This document shows, one piece after another, positions 5,364 to 13,989 of a DNA stretch of 14,864 bases. The stretch is from an uncultured Neisseriaceae bacterium. Lineage in GTDB: Bacteria; Pseudomonadota; Gammaproteobacteria; Burkholderiales; UBA11063. The notes beneath the pieces were generated by a model. The model saw only the letters and a program-made list of their open reading frames with translations. It was not told where the DNA came from and did not search any database. Location of the stretch: positions 1 to 14,864 of the forward strand of contig CALFYC010000194.1 in the NCBI GenBank assembly GCA_937952895.1, written 5' to 3'. Both the position numbers and the translations under genes were made by a program. Numbering within the stretch: the first letter of the stretch is position 1; each line of letters opens with the position of its first letter.

Positions 5364-7094
5364 ATGAAAGAAAAACAGAGTGGAGTGAATAGTCTATTCT
5401 CTGATATAGCCAAGGCAAATGCAGAATGGTTTGATACTTTACTAGGCACAAATAAAACCAATATTCACCCAGGTTCAATAATTGATATGTATAAGCAAGT
5501 ATTTGATAATACTAAAGAATATCTAGAAGTTCATCAGAATTTTTACAAAGACCAAGTAAGTTTATGGCAAGATTTTTTTGCCAATATCAAATCAAATATG
5601 GCAAATGATAGCGATAAAAGATTTTCAGATCCGGATTGGCATAATAATCCATTTTTTGCTTATCTTAAAAAAAGTTACTTAAGCATGTCAAATACCTTAT
5701 TGGATTTTATTTCTAAGGCAGAAATGGATGAAGAATCTAAGGTGCGAATGAAATTCTTTATGTCACAGTACTTAGATGCAATTTCACCAAGTAATTTCCC
5801 ATTTACTAATCCGGAAGCCATTAAAGGTGCTATTGAAACTAAAGGAGAGTCGTTGCTAACTGGCTTTAGAAATATGCTACAAGATGCCCAAAATGGTTAT
5901 ATTGCAATGACCGATGAATCAAATTTTGAAGTGGGAAAAAATTTAGCAGTTACAGAAGGCAAAGTAGTATTTAAGAATGAATTAATAGAATTAATTCAAT
6001 ATTCACCAACTACTGAGAAAGTATATGAAGTGCCCCTATTAATTGTCCCGCCTTGCATTAATAAATACTATATTTTAGACCTTCAGCAAGAAAATTCATT
6101 AGTTAAATTTTTGGTGGAGCAAGGTTATACTGTATTTTTAATTTCTTGGAAATCTGCAGATAAAGCAACCAAGTCTTTCCGCTGGGAAGAGTATATAAAT
6201 TTAGGTGTTATTGAGGCAGTGCGAGTAGTTCGTGCAATTAGCAAATGTGAGCAAATCAATACGTTAGGATATTGTATTGGTGGAATTATTTTAACTACGG
6301 CATATTTAGTAATGCAGGCACGTAAATTAGATTGGATTAAATCAATGTCACATATGACAACAATGCTTGATCATACGGACCCTGGTGATATTAAATTCTT
6401 TATTAATCGTGATTTATTGTTATTAAAAGAAGCCAGAAGTACTGGAGGGACGATGTCTGGGCGTATCATTGCTCAAACATTCTCAACACTCAGAGCTAAT
6501 GATTTAATTTGGAATTATTGGGTAAATAATTATTTATTAGGTAAAACACCTAAGGCCTTTGATATTCTTTATTGGAATAATGATGTAGTTGATTTGCCAA
6601 TTCCATTGCATACATTTTTGCTTAAACGTTTGTATTCACAAAATGATTTGATTCATGATAAATTGGTAATTGATGGCATAAAAATGGATCTACACAAAAT
6701 TGATTGTCCAATGTATTTATTTGCTGCGCAAAAAGATCATATTGTGCCTTGGATTTCAGCTTATAACACCACAAGGTTTGTTAAGGGTGATGTAAGGTTT
6801 GTTTTAGGGGCATCAGGTCATACTGCTGGTGTGGTTAATCCTGCAAGTTTGGATAAGCGAAATTATTGGATTAATCAAGATTTGCCAAGAAATGCAGAAG
6901 ATTGGCTAAAAAATGCAAAAGAAATGCCAGGCAGTTGGTGGAAGGATTTTAATCTTTGGCTAACTGATTATGCAGGTAAGCAAGTTAAGGCAAAAAAAAC
7001 TTTGGGAAATACTGAATTTAAGCCACTATGTGATGCACCTGGCGAAAACGTTAGGGCTAAGGCACTACCCGTTATTGAAGCTGGGCTGGTTTAA
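5364..7094 (+). CDS. phaC: Class I poly(3-hydroxyalkanoate) synthase
   Basis: Polymerises (R)-3-hydroxybutyryl-CoA into polyhydroxybutyrate on the granule surface. From ATG 5364 it is 576 residues, close to the roughly 590 usual for class I synthases. The N-terminal third (helical, with SDPDWHNNPFFAYLKKSYL) is typical of PhaC_N. The alpha/beta-hydrolase half contains the lipase-like box GYCIGG with the nucleophile C304, then D458 in AAQKDHIVPW and H486 in GASGHTAGVVNP, giving the full Cys-Asp-His triad. PPCINKYYILDL and YWVNNYLLG are further synthase signatures. phaA follows after 29 bases, so the two form an operon. phaB lies upstream beyond a minus-strand island. No phasin or phaR gene is present in the window. 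An extended form from ATG 5334 (586 residues) is possible but less supported. Confidence 0.95.
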   Translation: MKEKQSGVNSLFSDIAKANAEWFDTLLGTNKTNIHPGSIIDMYKQVFDNTKEYLEVHQNFYKDQVSLWQDFFANIKSNMANDSDKRFSDPDWHNNPFFAYLKKSYLSMSNTLLDFISKAEMDEESKVRMKFFMSQYLDAISPSNFPFTNPEAIKGAIETKGESLLTGFRNMLQDAQNGYIAMTDESNFEVGKNLAVTEGKVVFKNELIELIQYSPTTEKVYEVPLLIVPPCINKYYILDLQQENSLVKFLVEQGYTVFLISWKSADKATKSFRWEEYINLGVIEAVRVVRAISKCEQINTLGYCIGGIILTTAYLVMQARKLDWIKSMSHMTTMLDHTDPGDIKFFINRDLLLLKEARSTGGTMSGRIIAQTFSTLRANDLIWNYWVNNYLLGKTPKAFDILYWNNDVVDLPIPLHTFLLKRLYSQNDLIHDKLVIDGIKMDLHKIDCPMYLFAAQKDHIVPWISAYNTTRFVKGDVRFVLGASGHTAGVVNPASLDKRNYWINQDLPRNAEDWLKNAKEMPGSWWKDFNLWLTDYAGKQVKAKKTLGNTEFKPLCDAPGENVRAKALPVIEAGLV

Positions 7095-7123
7095 TTTAAA
7101 ATAAAACAAGATAAGGATGTTAT

Positions 7124-8305
7124 ATGAGTGATATAGTTATTGTGGCGGCAAAACGAACTGCAGTCGGTAGTTTTATGGGAAGTCTTGCTAAAATTTCTGC
7201 CGCTGACTTAGGCAGTTGTGTAATTAAAGCAATTTTGGATGAAACTAAAGTAAGCCCATCAGATATTTCTGAAGTCATAATGGGGCAAGTTTTAACGGCT
7301 GGAGCTGGTCAAAATCCAGCACGTCAAGCAGCAATAAAAGCAGGTATTCCTAAAGAAGTTCCAGCCTTAACGATTAATCAAGTATGTGGGTCTGGTTTAA
7401 AGTCAGTCCATTTGGCCATTCAGGCTATAAAAAGTGGTGATGCTGAAATTGTTATTGCCGGTGGTCAAGAAAATATGTCACTCACTCCACATTTATTAGC
7501 TGGTGCTAGGGATGGTTTTAGAATGGGTAATGCAACGATAATTGATTCAATGGTTAGTGATGGTTTAACTGATATATATAACAATTACCACATGGGTATG
7601 ACTGCTGAAAATATTGCAGAGAAATATAATGTTACTAGAGAAGATCAGGATAAATTTGCCGCTAATTCACAAAATAAAGCTGAAAAAGCTCAGGCTGATG
7701 GTAAGTTTCAAGATGAAATTGTGCCAATTTTAATTCCCCAAAAAAAAGGTGACCCAATTAATTTTGTAGCAGATGAGTATATTAAAAAAAGTGTATCTTT
7801 AGAAAGTGTATCTAAATTAAAGCCTGCTTTTAAAAAAGATGGTACAGTGACTGCAGCTAATGCATCGGGGATTAATGATGGGGCTGCTGCGATAATGCTA
7901 ATGCGTAGCGATAAAGCAAATAAGCTAGGATTAAAACCTTTAGCCTTTATAAAAGCTTATGCATCAGCGGGTTTAGATCCAGCCTTTATGGGAATGGGGC
8001 CAGTATATGCAACCAAAAAGACTTTAGCTTTAGCCAATTGGAGCATTACAGATTTAGACTTGATTGAAGCTAATGAGGCATTTGCTGCTCAAGCTATTGC
8101 TGTGAATAAAGAGCTTAATTTAGATCTAAATAAAGTTAATGTAAATGGTGGAGCAATTGCAATTGGACATCCAATTGGCGCATCAGGTTGTAGAATTTTA
8201 GTTACTTTACTCCATGAAATGAATCGCCGTAATGTTAAAAATGGCTTAGCTACTTTATGCATTGGTGGTGGCATGGGGGTTGCACTTGCTGTTGAAAGAC
8301 GATAA
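7124..8305 (+). CDS. phaA: Acetyl-CoA acetyltransferase (beta-ketothiolase)
   Basis: Condenses two acetyl-CoA to acetoacetyl-CoA, the first step of the PHB route; the reaction is reversible. The 393-residue length is standard for biosynthetic thiolases. Catalytic residues are visible: the acyl-accepting C88 in NQVCGSGLKS, N317 in the NEAF motif, H349 in GHPIGASG and C379 in CIGGGMG. The start ATG 7124 has AAGGA at 7113-7117. It lies 29 bases after phaC and is followed by fdxA after 28 bases, without a visible terminator, so phaC-phaA-fdxA may be one transcript. Placement next to phaC supports a role in PHB synthesis rather than fatty-acid breakdown. Confidence 0.94.
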   Translation: MSDIVIVAAKRTAVGSFMGSLAKISAADLGSCVIKAILDETKVSPSDISEVIMGQVLTAGAGQNPARQAAIKAGIPKEVPALTINQVCGSGLKSVHLAIQAIKSGDAEIVIAGGQENMSLTPHLLAGARDGFRMGNATIIDSMVSDGLTDIYNNYHMGMTAENIAEKYNVTREDQDKFAANSQNKAEKAQADGKFQDEIVPILIPQKKGDPINFVADEYIKKSVSLESVSKLKPAFKKDGTVTAANASGINDGAAAIMLMRSDKANKLGLKPLAFIKAYASAGLDPAFMGMGPVYATKKTLALANWSITDLDLIEANEAFAAQAIAVNKELNLDLNKVNVNGGAIAIGHPIGASGCRILVTLLHEMNRRNVKNGLATLCIGGGMGVALAVERR

Positions 8306-8333
8306 TTAATTATTATTAAATAAGAGGTAAAAC

Positions 8334-8672
8334 ATGGCTTATGTAATTACTGAATCATGTATTAATTGTAAATATACTGATTGTGTCGATGTGTGTCCAG
8401 TTGATTGTTTTCGTGAAGGGACAAATTTTTTAGTAATTGATCCTGACGAATGTATTGATTGCACTTTATGCGTAGCTGAGTGCCCAGTTGAGGCGATTTT
8501 CCCGGAAGATGAAGTTCCGGAAGATCAAAAGCATTTTATTGAATTAAATGCGGTTTTATCTAAGCATGAGAACTGGAAACCAATTACAGCGAAAAAGGAT
8601 GCGCCAAGTGATGCTGATCAGTGGGCTACTATTAAAGAAAAAGCCCATCTTTTAGATAGAATGGGTGCATAA
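8334..8672 (+). CDS. fdxA: 7Fe ferredoxin (one [3Fe-4S] and one [4Fe-4S] cluster)
   Basis: A soluble electron carrier of 112 residues. The N-terminal half holds nine cysteines at 9, 12, 17, 21, 25, 40, 43, 46 and 50, the same spacing as Azotobacter vinelandii ferredoxin I shifted by one. By that model C9, C17 and C50 would hold the [3Fe-4S] cluster and C21, C40, C43 and C46 the [4Fe-4S] cluster. The C-terminal tail with ENWKPI and a final helix is typical of this long proteobacterial type. An AGAGGT ribosome binding site precedes ATG. It sits between phaA and rpoH. The redox partner is unknown, and no direct link to PHB synthesis is shown. Confidence 0.92.
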   Translation: MAYVITESCINCKYTDCVDVCPVDCFREGTNFLVIDPDECIDCTLCVAECPVEAIFPEDEVPEDQKHFIELNAVLSKHENWKPITAKKDAPSDADQWATIKEKAHLLDRMGA

Positions 8673-8721
8673 TTTAATTTTCTGTAAGATTAATAAATTT
8701 CACAAATGACTATGGTGTTAG

Positions 8722-9579
8722 ATGAAAAATGAACTTGCTCTGACGAATTTGCCGGTATTTGCGAGTGGAAGCCTAGAAAATTATATAAGTTTTGTAAATT
8801 CAATTCCATTACTTACTGATAAAGAGGAGTTTGAGTTAGCCGAAAAATGGCGTAATGATGAAGATGTTGAATCTGCAAGATATTTAGTTTTATCACATCT
8901 GCGTTTGGTTGTATCAATTGCCAGAGGTTATTCTGGTTATGGTTTACCTTTAGCTGATATTATTCAGGAAGGTACGATAGGTCTTATGAAGGCTGTTAAA
9001 CGCTTTGATGCAAGACGTAATGTTCGATTGGTCACGTTTGCTATTCATTGGATTCGTGCGGAAATAAATGAGTTTGTGATTAAAAATTGGCGAATTGTGA
9101 AAACCGTTACTACTAAAAATCAGCGCAAATTATTTTTTAATCTACGATCGCACCGTGAAGATGTCGGAAATTTATCTGAGGTGGAAGCACAACGAATTGC
9201 TGAAGAGTTAGGCGTTGATCGATCTGAAGTGGTTGATATGAACATGCGTCTAACGGGTGGCGATGTTGCTTTATTGGCTGAAGCAGATGATGAATTTGCC
9301 CCAGCTGATTGGTTAAAGGATGAAGAGCATACTCCAGATAAAATGCTTGAATTCAAAAAGCAAGATAAGTTACATACGGTTGGAATTAACAAAGCTTTGG
9401 AAGAGTTAGATGAACGAAGTCGCGATATAATAGAATCTAGATGGTTAAGCGAACCTGAACAACAGTTAACTTTACATGAACTAGCTACAAAATATGGAAT
9501 ATCAGCAGAACGAGTTAGACAAATTGAAGCTAAGGCTATGCAAAAAATGAAGCAGGCTTTAGAAGAAGACTACGACTAA
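8722..9579 (+). CDS. rpoH: RNA polymerase sigma-32 (heat-shock) factor
   Basis: Directs RNA polymerase to heat-shock promoters for chaperones and proteases. At 285 residues it has the normal RpoH length. Region 2 is clear: HLRLVVSIARGYSGYGLPLA then DIIQEGTIGLMKAVKRFD (59-96). The RpoH box QRKLFFNLR is at 134-142 and distinguishes it from RpoD and RpoS. Region 4 ends with LTLHELATKYGISAERVRQI and then EAKAMQKMKQAL. The ribosome binding site is weak (GGTG about 4 bases before ATG), which in other species fits heat-controlled translation, but no thermosensor structure was worked out here. It lies 49 bases after fdxA and 49 bases before rseP on the same strand, with no hairpin terminator in either gap. 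Confidence 0.95.
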   Translation: MKNELALTNLPVFASGSLENYISFVNSIPLLTDKEEFELAEKWRNDEDVESARYLVLSHLRLVVSIARGYSGYGLPLADIIQEGTIGLMKAVKRFDARRNVRLVTFAIHWIRAEINEFVIKNWRIVKTVTTKNQRKLFFNLRSHREDVGNLSEVEAQRIAEELGVDRSEVVDMNMRLTGGDVALLAEADDEFAPADWLKDEEHTPDKMLEFKKQDKLHTVGINKALEELDERSRDIIESRWLSEPEQQLTLHELATKYGISAERVRQIEAKAMQKMKQALEEDYD

Positions 9580-9615
9580 ATTCTTATCTGGTTTAATGTT
9601 TCTTATCAAATATAT

Positions 9616-9620
9616 AAAGG
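9616..9620 (+). promoter_or_regulatory. Ribosome binding site supporting a TTG start of rseP
   Basis: AAAGG at 9616-9620 is eight bases upstream of TTG 9629. The encoded N-terminus, ILSILAFLITISILVVFHEL, brings the first membrane helix and zinc motif to the expected distance from the start. Both points favour this TTG. Confidence 0.7.
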
Positions 9621-9628
9621 TATAAATC

Positions 9629-10969
9629 TTGATTTTATCAATATTGGCATTTTTAATCACCATAAGTATTTTGGTGGTGTTTCATGAATTAGGGCATTAC
9701 CTTTGTGCAAGACTATGTGGGGTTAAAGTTTTAACATTCTCCATTGGCTTTGGTCCTAAATTAGTTAAATTTAATACAAAATCAAATGAATGGTGTATTA
9801 GTGCAATTCCATTAGGTGGTTATGTGCGTATGCTTGATGAAAACGAGATGGACGTCAAAGATCATGAAAAACAGTTTGCGTTTAATCGCAAACATCCAGG
9901 TCAAAAAGTTTTAATTGCTTTTTTTGGTCCATTTTTTAATATATTACTGGCATTTTTAATTTATTTAGGTATTGCATTAAACGGTGTGCCGCAAATAAAG
10001 CCAATTATTGCTTCGTATAATCCTAAAGATAGAGTAATCAATTGGCTTAATATCCAAGAAGGTTCAAGTATTCTTGCAATCAATCAGAGTAAGCCTGATT
10101 CATGGCATACGGCAGATATTTTATTTAGTCAGGCAGCTTTTGAAAGTAATCAGATCCAAGTTACTACTAGTTACCAAGGAATGATTAAGAATAATCTAGT
10201 TGATGTGACTAAAATGCGTAAAGATGATTTAGTAGCTAAGATTTATTTAGAAGATATTGGACTTTCCCCTTATCAATATCTACCAATTGTGGCTTATGTA
10301 GAGCCAAAAGCTCCAGCATTTAATTCTGGCATAAAAGAAGGCGATGTAATAAGCATGATTGATGGGATCATCATTGATAATTGGTTTCAAGTTATACAAG
10401 TAATTCAAAATTCACCAAATAAAATTCTAAATTTTACCATTTTAAGGCAGCAAAAAAAACTAGAGCTCAAAGTGCCTGTAGCCCTAGATAGCCGTGATGG
10501 ACAAGAGGTTGGTAAGATTGGTATAATGCCTACCTTAAACTCGAAGTTACTAGAAAAAAATAGTTTTGTTCAGCAGTATAACTTTATTGACTCGGTTAAA
10601 TATGCAATGGAACAATGTTATAGAGTTGTTATTTTGAACTTATCTGGGCTTTATGGTATTTTGACTGGAAGTTTATCTTGGCATAATATTGGCGGACCTG
10701 TTTCGGTGGCTAAAGCTGGTGCTAGTGCTTTATCTATTGGGGTTAAAGAATTTTTTGGGTTTTTAGCTTTAATTAGCGTTAGCTTAGCTGTGGTTAATTT
10801 GTTACCAGTTCCAGTATTAGATGGTGGGCATGTTATAGTGCATGCTCTTGAATGGTTATTTAGACGTGAAATTACTCAAAATATGCGAATAGCTATGTTT
10901 AAAGTAGGGTTATGCTTGATAATTGGGCTTAGTATCATTGCAATTTATAATGATATACTAAGATTATAG
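9629..10969 (+). CDS. rseP: Site-2 intramembrane zinc protease RseP
   Basis: An inner-membrane M50 metalloprotease that, in proteobacteria, cleaves anti-sigma-E within the membrane during envelope stress and clears signal peptides. Its 446 residues match RseP. The zinc motif HELGH is at 19-23 in helix 1, followed by the family-like TFSIGFGPKL (36-45). The third zinc-ligand region NLLPVPVLDGG (390-400) contains D398. A PDZ domain is visible at about 220-285 (APAFNSGIKEGDVISMIDG), and a first, degenerate PDZ lies around 125-215. The start is TTG with AAAGG upstream. bamA follows after 20 bases. In many proteobacteria dxr, cdsA and uppS precede this gene; here rpoH does instead. Confidence 0.94.
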   Translation: MILSILAFLITISILVVFHELGHYLCARLCGVKVLTFSIGFGPKLVKFNTKSNEWCISAIPLGGYVRMLDENEMDVKDHEKQFAFNRKHPGQKVLIAFFGPFFNILLAFLIYLGIALNGVPQIKPIIASYNPKDRVINWLNIQEGSSILAINQSKPDSWHTADILFSQAAFESNQIQVTTSYQGMIKNNLVDVTKMRKDDLVAKIYLEDIGLSPYQYLPIVAYVEPKAPAFNSGIKEGDVISMIDGIIIDNWFQVIQVIQNSPNKILNFTILRQQKKLELKVPVALDSRDGQEVGKIGIMPTLNSKLLEKNSFVQQYNFIDSVKYAMEQCYRVVILNLSGLYGILTGSLSWHNIGGPVSVAKAGASALSIGVKEFFGFLALISVSLAVVNLLPVPVLDGGHVIVHALEWLFRREITQNMRIAMFKVGLCLIIGLSIIAIYNDILRL

Positions 10970-10989
10970 CAATAGGTTTAATATTTTTA

Positions 10990-13293
10990 ATGAATAAATT
11001 AAAACAAGCAATCATTATCATAGGGCTTATCATTTTGGTAAATCCAGCTTATGCTATGACGCCATTTTTGATAAAGCGGATTGAGGTTGTTGGGTTGCAG
11101 CGTTTTGAGCTTGGTGCTGTATATAGTGATATTCCAGTTAAAGTGGGAGATACTCTTACAGATAAATTAGCCGATGATATTATTCAAAATTTATATAAAA
11201 CTGGATTTTTCAAAGATGTAAGGTTGGAGCAAAAAGACAGTAATACGCTAATTATAGAAGTACAAGAACGTCCAGTAATATCTGGGTTAGTGATTAATGG
11301 AGATCATGAATTTGATCATGATAGGTTAGTTCAATCGCTTAAAGATAATGGTTTATCGGATGGTAAAATCTTTGATCAAAGTATTTTGGAGCAGGCGGTT
11401 TTAGGTCTTAAATCAGAATATTATAATCATGGACTATATTCAGTTAGTATCGATGCTAAGGCAATTCCATTAGAGCGTAATCGGGTAAGTGTTACTTTTA
11501 CAATTAATGAAGGCAGTCCGGCAAAAATAAAATCAATCTTATTTATTGGGAATAAAACTTTCTCGCAAAGAACATTATTAAATCAAATTTATCTAACTAC
11601 GGGTAATATTCTAAGTTGGTGGTATAAAGATAATCAATATTCAAGTGATAAATTAAATGGCGATTTAGAAGCCGTCAGGTCTTATTATTTAAATCGAGGT
11701 TACATCAATTTTAGAATTAATTCAGTCCAGGTGCAATTAACTCCAAATAAAAAATCTGTTTACATTACGATAAATGTATATGAAGGTAAGCAATATCGAA
11801 TTAAAAATGTAAAGGTTGCCGGCGATAGTAAAAATGTTCCGATGGCTTCATTACAAGATATGGTTAAAGATATTAAGCCAGGTTCTGTGGTCAATCAAGA
11901 TCATTTAAATAAAAGTATTGAGAATATTAAAAATAAGCTTGGAGATTATGGTTACGCTTTTGCAACTGTTAATCCAGTCCCTGAAGTGGATAACAAAGCA
12001 AGCCAAGTAAGCTATACTTTTTTTATTGATACAGGTAAGAAAATTTATGTGCGCCAAATTAATATTTCTGGAAATGATAAAACCCGCGATACAGTAATTA
12101 GGCGTGAATTAAGGCAACAAGAAAATTCTCTTTACAATGCAAGTCAAATTCAGCGATCAAAAGATCGACTCAACTTATTGGGTTATTTTAAAACAACGGA
12201 TGTAACAACTACCCCAGTTCCGGGTGCTAATGATGAAGTAGATATGGCAGTTAAGGTTGAAGAAACAAATACGGGAAGTGTAAATTTTGGGGTTGGTTAT
12301 GCGCAAGGTCAGGGGCTATTATTAAATGGATCTTTATCTCAATCGAATTTGTTTGGCTCAGGTAAATCAGCATCACTTAATGCATCAACCAGTTTAATCA
12401 ATCAAAGCATTGGTCTATCTTTTACAGATCCATATGCATTAGCTAATGGAACAAGTTTAGGTTACGATATTTATGATAATAACTATACGCCAAATAATGC
12501 AGGTATTAGCCCATATACAACACAAACAATTGGAGGTAAAGTGAGAACTGGGATTCCAGTTTCAGAATTTGATAAAATTAATTTTAGTTTAGGTTTTGAA
12601 AATAACCAAATTGGTTTTACTAGTGATTTTGTGCCATTACGTTTTATTGAATTTACTAATGATTTTGGTAATTCAGTAAATGAGGTTCCATTTTCAATTG
12701 GGTGGGTTAGAAATACCACAGATAGTTCATTATGGCCAACCAAAGGTGCTTTATTTAGTGAGGTTGGCGACATGACTTTGCCAGGTGTTGGTGCGCAGTA
12801 TTACCGTTTTACTTCAACAAATACTTGGTTTACTCCCATAAATGATGATTTTACTTTAAAAACCAATGGAACATTTGGTACAATTAATCCATATGGAGAT
12901 TCAGCAATTGTGCCATTTTATCAAAACTTCTATGCTGGGGGTATTACATCGATCAGAGGATATTATATTTCTAGTTTAGGCCCTAAAGATACCGACGGAT
13001 CATCACTTGGAGGTACTAATGAGGCGATTTTAACGAATGAGTTATTATTCCCCATGCCTGGAGTTAAAGAAGAAAAAAGTGTAAGATTAAGTTTATTTTA
13101 TGATATGGGGGCGCTATGGGGCGGTAGTTCATTTGGATTGACTCCACAGCAATCATTTCGCGCAAGTTATGGCGTAGGTGTTACATGGATTTCTCCATTA
13201 GGTCCAATTAAAGTGGTATATGCTTTACCATTATTTAATCAACCTAATGATAATCTACAACCAATTCAATTTATGTTAGGTTCTTCTTTTTAA
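10990..13293 (+). CDS. bamA: Outer membrane protein assembly factor BamA
   Basis: The core of the BAM complex, which folds and inserts beta-barrel proteins in the outer membrane. It has 767 residues, slightly shorter than E. coli BamA (810). A signal peptide with a hydrophobic core ends at AYA (20-22). Five POTRA repeats follow, each recognisable by its start: IKRIEVVGLQRF, ISGLVINGDHEF, IKSILFIGNKTF, IKNVKVAGDSK and VRQINISGNDK. The C-terminal Omp85 barrel contains the conserved R656-G657-Y658 of GGITSIRGYY, and the protein ends in phenylalanine, as outer-membrane barrels usually do. The ribosome binding site is weak (AGG 13 bases before ATG), so translation may depend on coupling with rseP 20 bases upstream. 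skp follows after 20 bases. Confidence 0.96.
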   Translation: MNKLKQAIIIIGLIILVNPAYAMTPFLIKRIEVVGLQRFELGAVYSDIPVKVGDTLTDKLADDIIQNLYKTGFFKDVRLEQKDSNTLIIEVQERPVISGLVINGDHEFDHDRLVQSLKDNGLSDGKIFDQSILEQAVLGLKSEYYNHGLYSVSIDAKAIPLERNRVSVTFTINEGSPAKIKSILFIGNKTFSQRTLLNQIYLTTGNILSWWYKDNQYSSDKLNGDLEAVRSYYLNRGYINFRINSVQVQLTPNKKSVYITINVYEGKQYRIKNVKVAGDSKNVPMASLQDMVKDIKPGSVVNQDHLNKSIENIKNKLGDYGYAFATVNPVPEVDNKASQVSYTFFIDTGKKIYVRQINISGNDKTRDTVIRRELRQQENSLYNASQIQRSKDRLNLLGYFKTTDVTTTPVPGANDEVDMAVKVEETNTGSVNFGVGYAQGQGLLLNGSLSQSNLFGSGKSASLNASTSLINQSIGLSFTDPYALANGTSLGYDIYDNNYTPNNAGISPYTTQTIGGKVRTGIPVSEFDKINFSLGFENNQIGFTSDFVPLRFIEFTNDFGNSVNEVPFSIGWVRNTTDSSLWPTKGALFSEVGDMTLPGVGAQYYRFTSTNTWFTPINDDFTLKTNGTFGTINPYGDSAIVPFYQNFYAGGITSIRGYYISSLGPKDTDGSSLGGTNEAILTNELLFPMPGVKEEKSVRLSLFYDMGALWGGSSFGLTPQQSFRASYGVGVTWISPLGPIKVVYALPLFNQPNDNLQPIQFMLGSSF

Positions 13294-13313
13294 TTTTTTA
13301 GTGAGGTAAAGTT

Positions 13314-13931
13314 ATGAAAATTAAATTATTATTTGCAAGCATGGGGCTTATAGTTTCCGTTACATATGCATCAGATTTCAAATTAGGATATGTTGATGTA
13401 AGTAAAATTTTTGCAAAATCAGCACCAGCAATAGCATTACAAAATGCGCTTAAACTTAAATTTGAGCCCCAACAAAAAGAATTGCAAAAAATGAATGAAA
13501 ATTTATTGGCAGAACAAACTAAATTACAAGCAATTATGAAAAAAGCACCAAGTATGGATAAATTATCCTCAAGTGATCGTGCAAGTTTAGAAAAATTAGA
13601 GCCACAATACCAAAAAGATCAAATGTCGTTTCAACAGAAATATACAATATTTCAACAAACTGTACAGCGTGCTCAGGATTTTGCCTCAGCCTCAGTATTA
13701 AAGCGTGCTAATGATATTTTGAAAGATATTAGCGATAAAGGTGGTTATGATTTAGTTCTAACATCAAATCAGTTAGTATATGTAAAACCTAAGTATGATT
13801 TAACTGATCAAGTAATTGAACAATTAAAGACAGTTGATAGTAAAGAGTTAATTGAACAATTAAATAATGTTGAAAAACAGCCATTAGGTAATCAATTGCA
13901 ACAACCCATTGCACCTAGTGTTACAAAATAA
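13314..13931 (+). CDS. skp: Periplasmic chaperone Skp/OmpH family
   Basis: A periplasmic holdase that carries unfolded outer-membrane proteins towards BamA. The protein has 205 residues. A signal peptide likely ends at TYA (17-19). The mature part starts with FKLGYVDVSKIF, the conserved OmpH strand. A long charged helical hairpin rich in Gln, Lys and Glu (about 45-135) follows, then GGYDLVLTSNQLVYVKPKYD and LTDQVIEQL, the typical C-terminal return. It is longer than E. coli Skp (161) because of a polar tail after about residue 175 and extra length in the helical arms. GAGG at 13303-13306 precedes ATG. Position between bamA and lpxD is the standard arrangement. Confidence 0.92.
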   Translation: MKIKLLFASMGLIVSVTYASDFKLGYVDVSKIFAKSAPAIALQNALKLKFEPQQKELQKMNENLLAEQTKLQAIMKKAPSMDKLSSSDRASLEKLEPQYQKDQMSFQQKYTIFQQTVQRAQDFASASVLKRANDILKDISDKGGYDLVLTSNQLVYVKPKYDLTDQVIEQLKTVDSKELIEQLNNVEKQPLGNQLQQPIAPSVTK

Positions 13932-13945
13932 TATAATATTGGGTA

Positions 13946-13970
13946 TTAACTTTTGAATTGTTAAAGTTAA
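13946..13970 (+). repeat. Short inverted repeat in the skp-lpxD gap
   Basis: TTAACTTT (13946-13953) and AAAGTTAA (13963-13970) form an 8-bp stem with a 9-base loop. No T run follows, and the stem is AT-only apart from one C-G pair, so it is not called a terminator. It could slightly modulate transcription or mRNA stability, or be chance. Confidence 0.3.
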
Positions 13971-13989
13971 GTGTTTAGTTAGGATTAAC

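Noticed and set aside
5281..5478. Minus-strand 65-residue open frame across the phaC start region
   Set aside because: It overlaps the phaC ribosome binding site and N-terminus, has no family resemblance and looks like a chance frame in AT-rich DNA.
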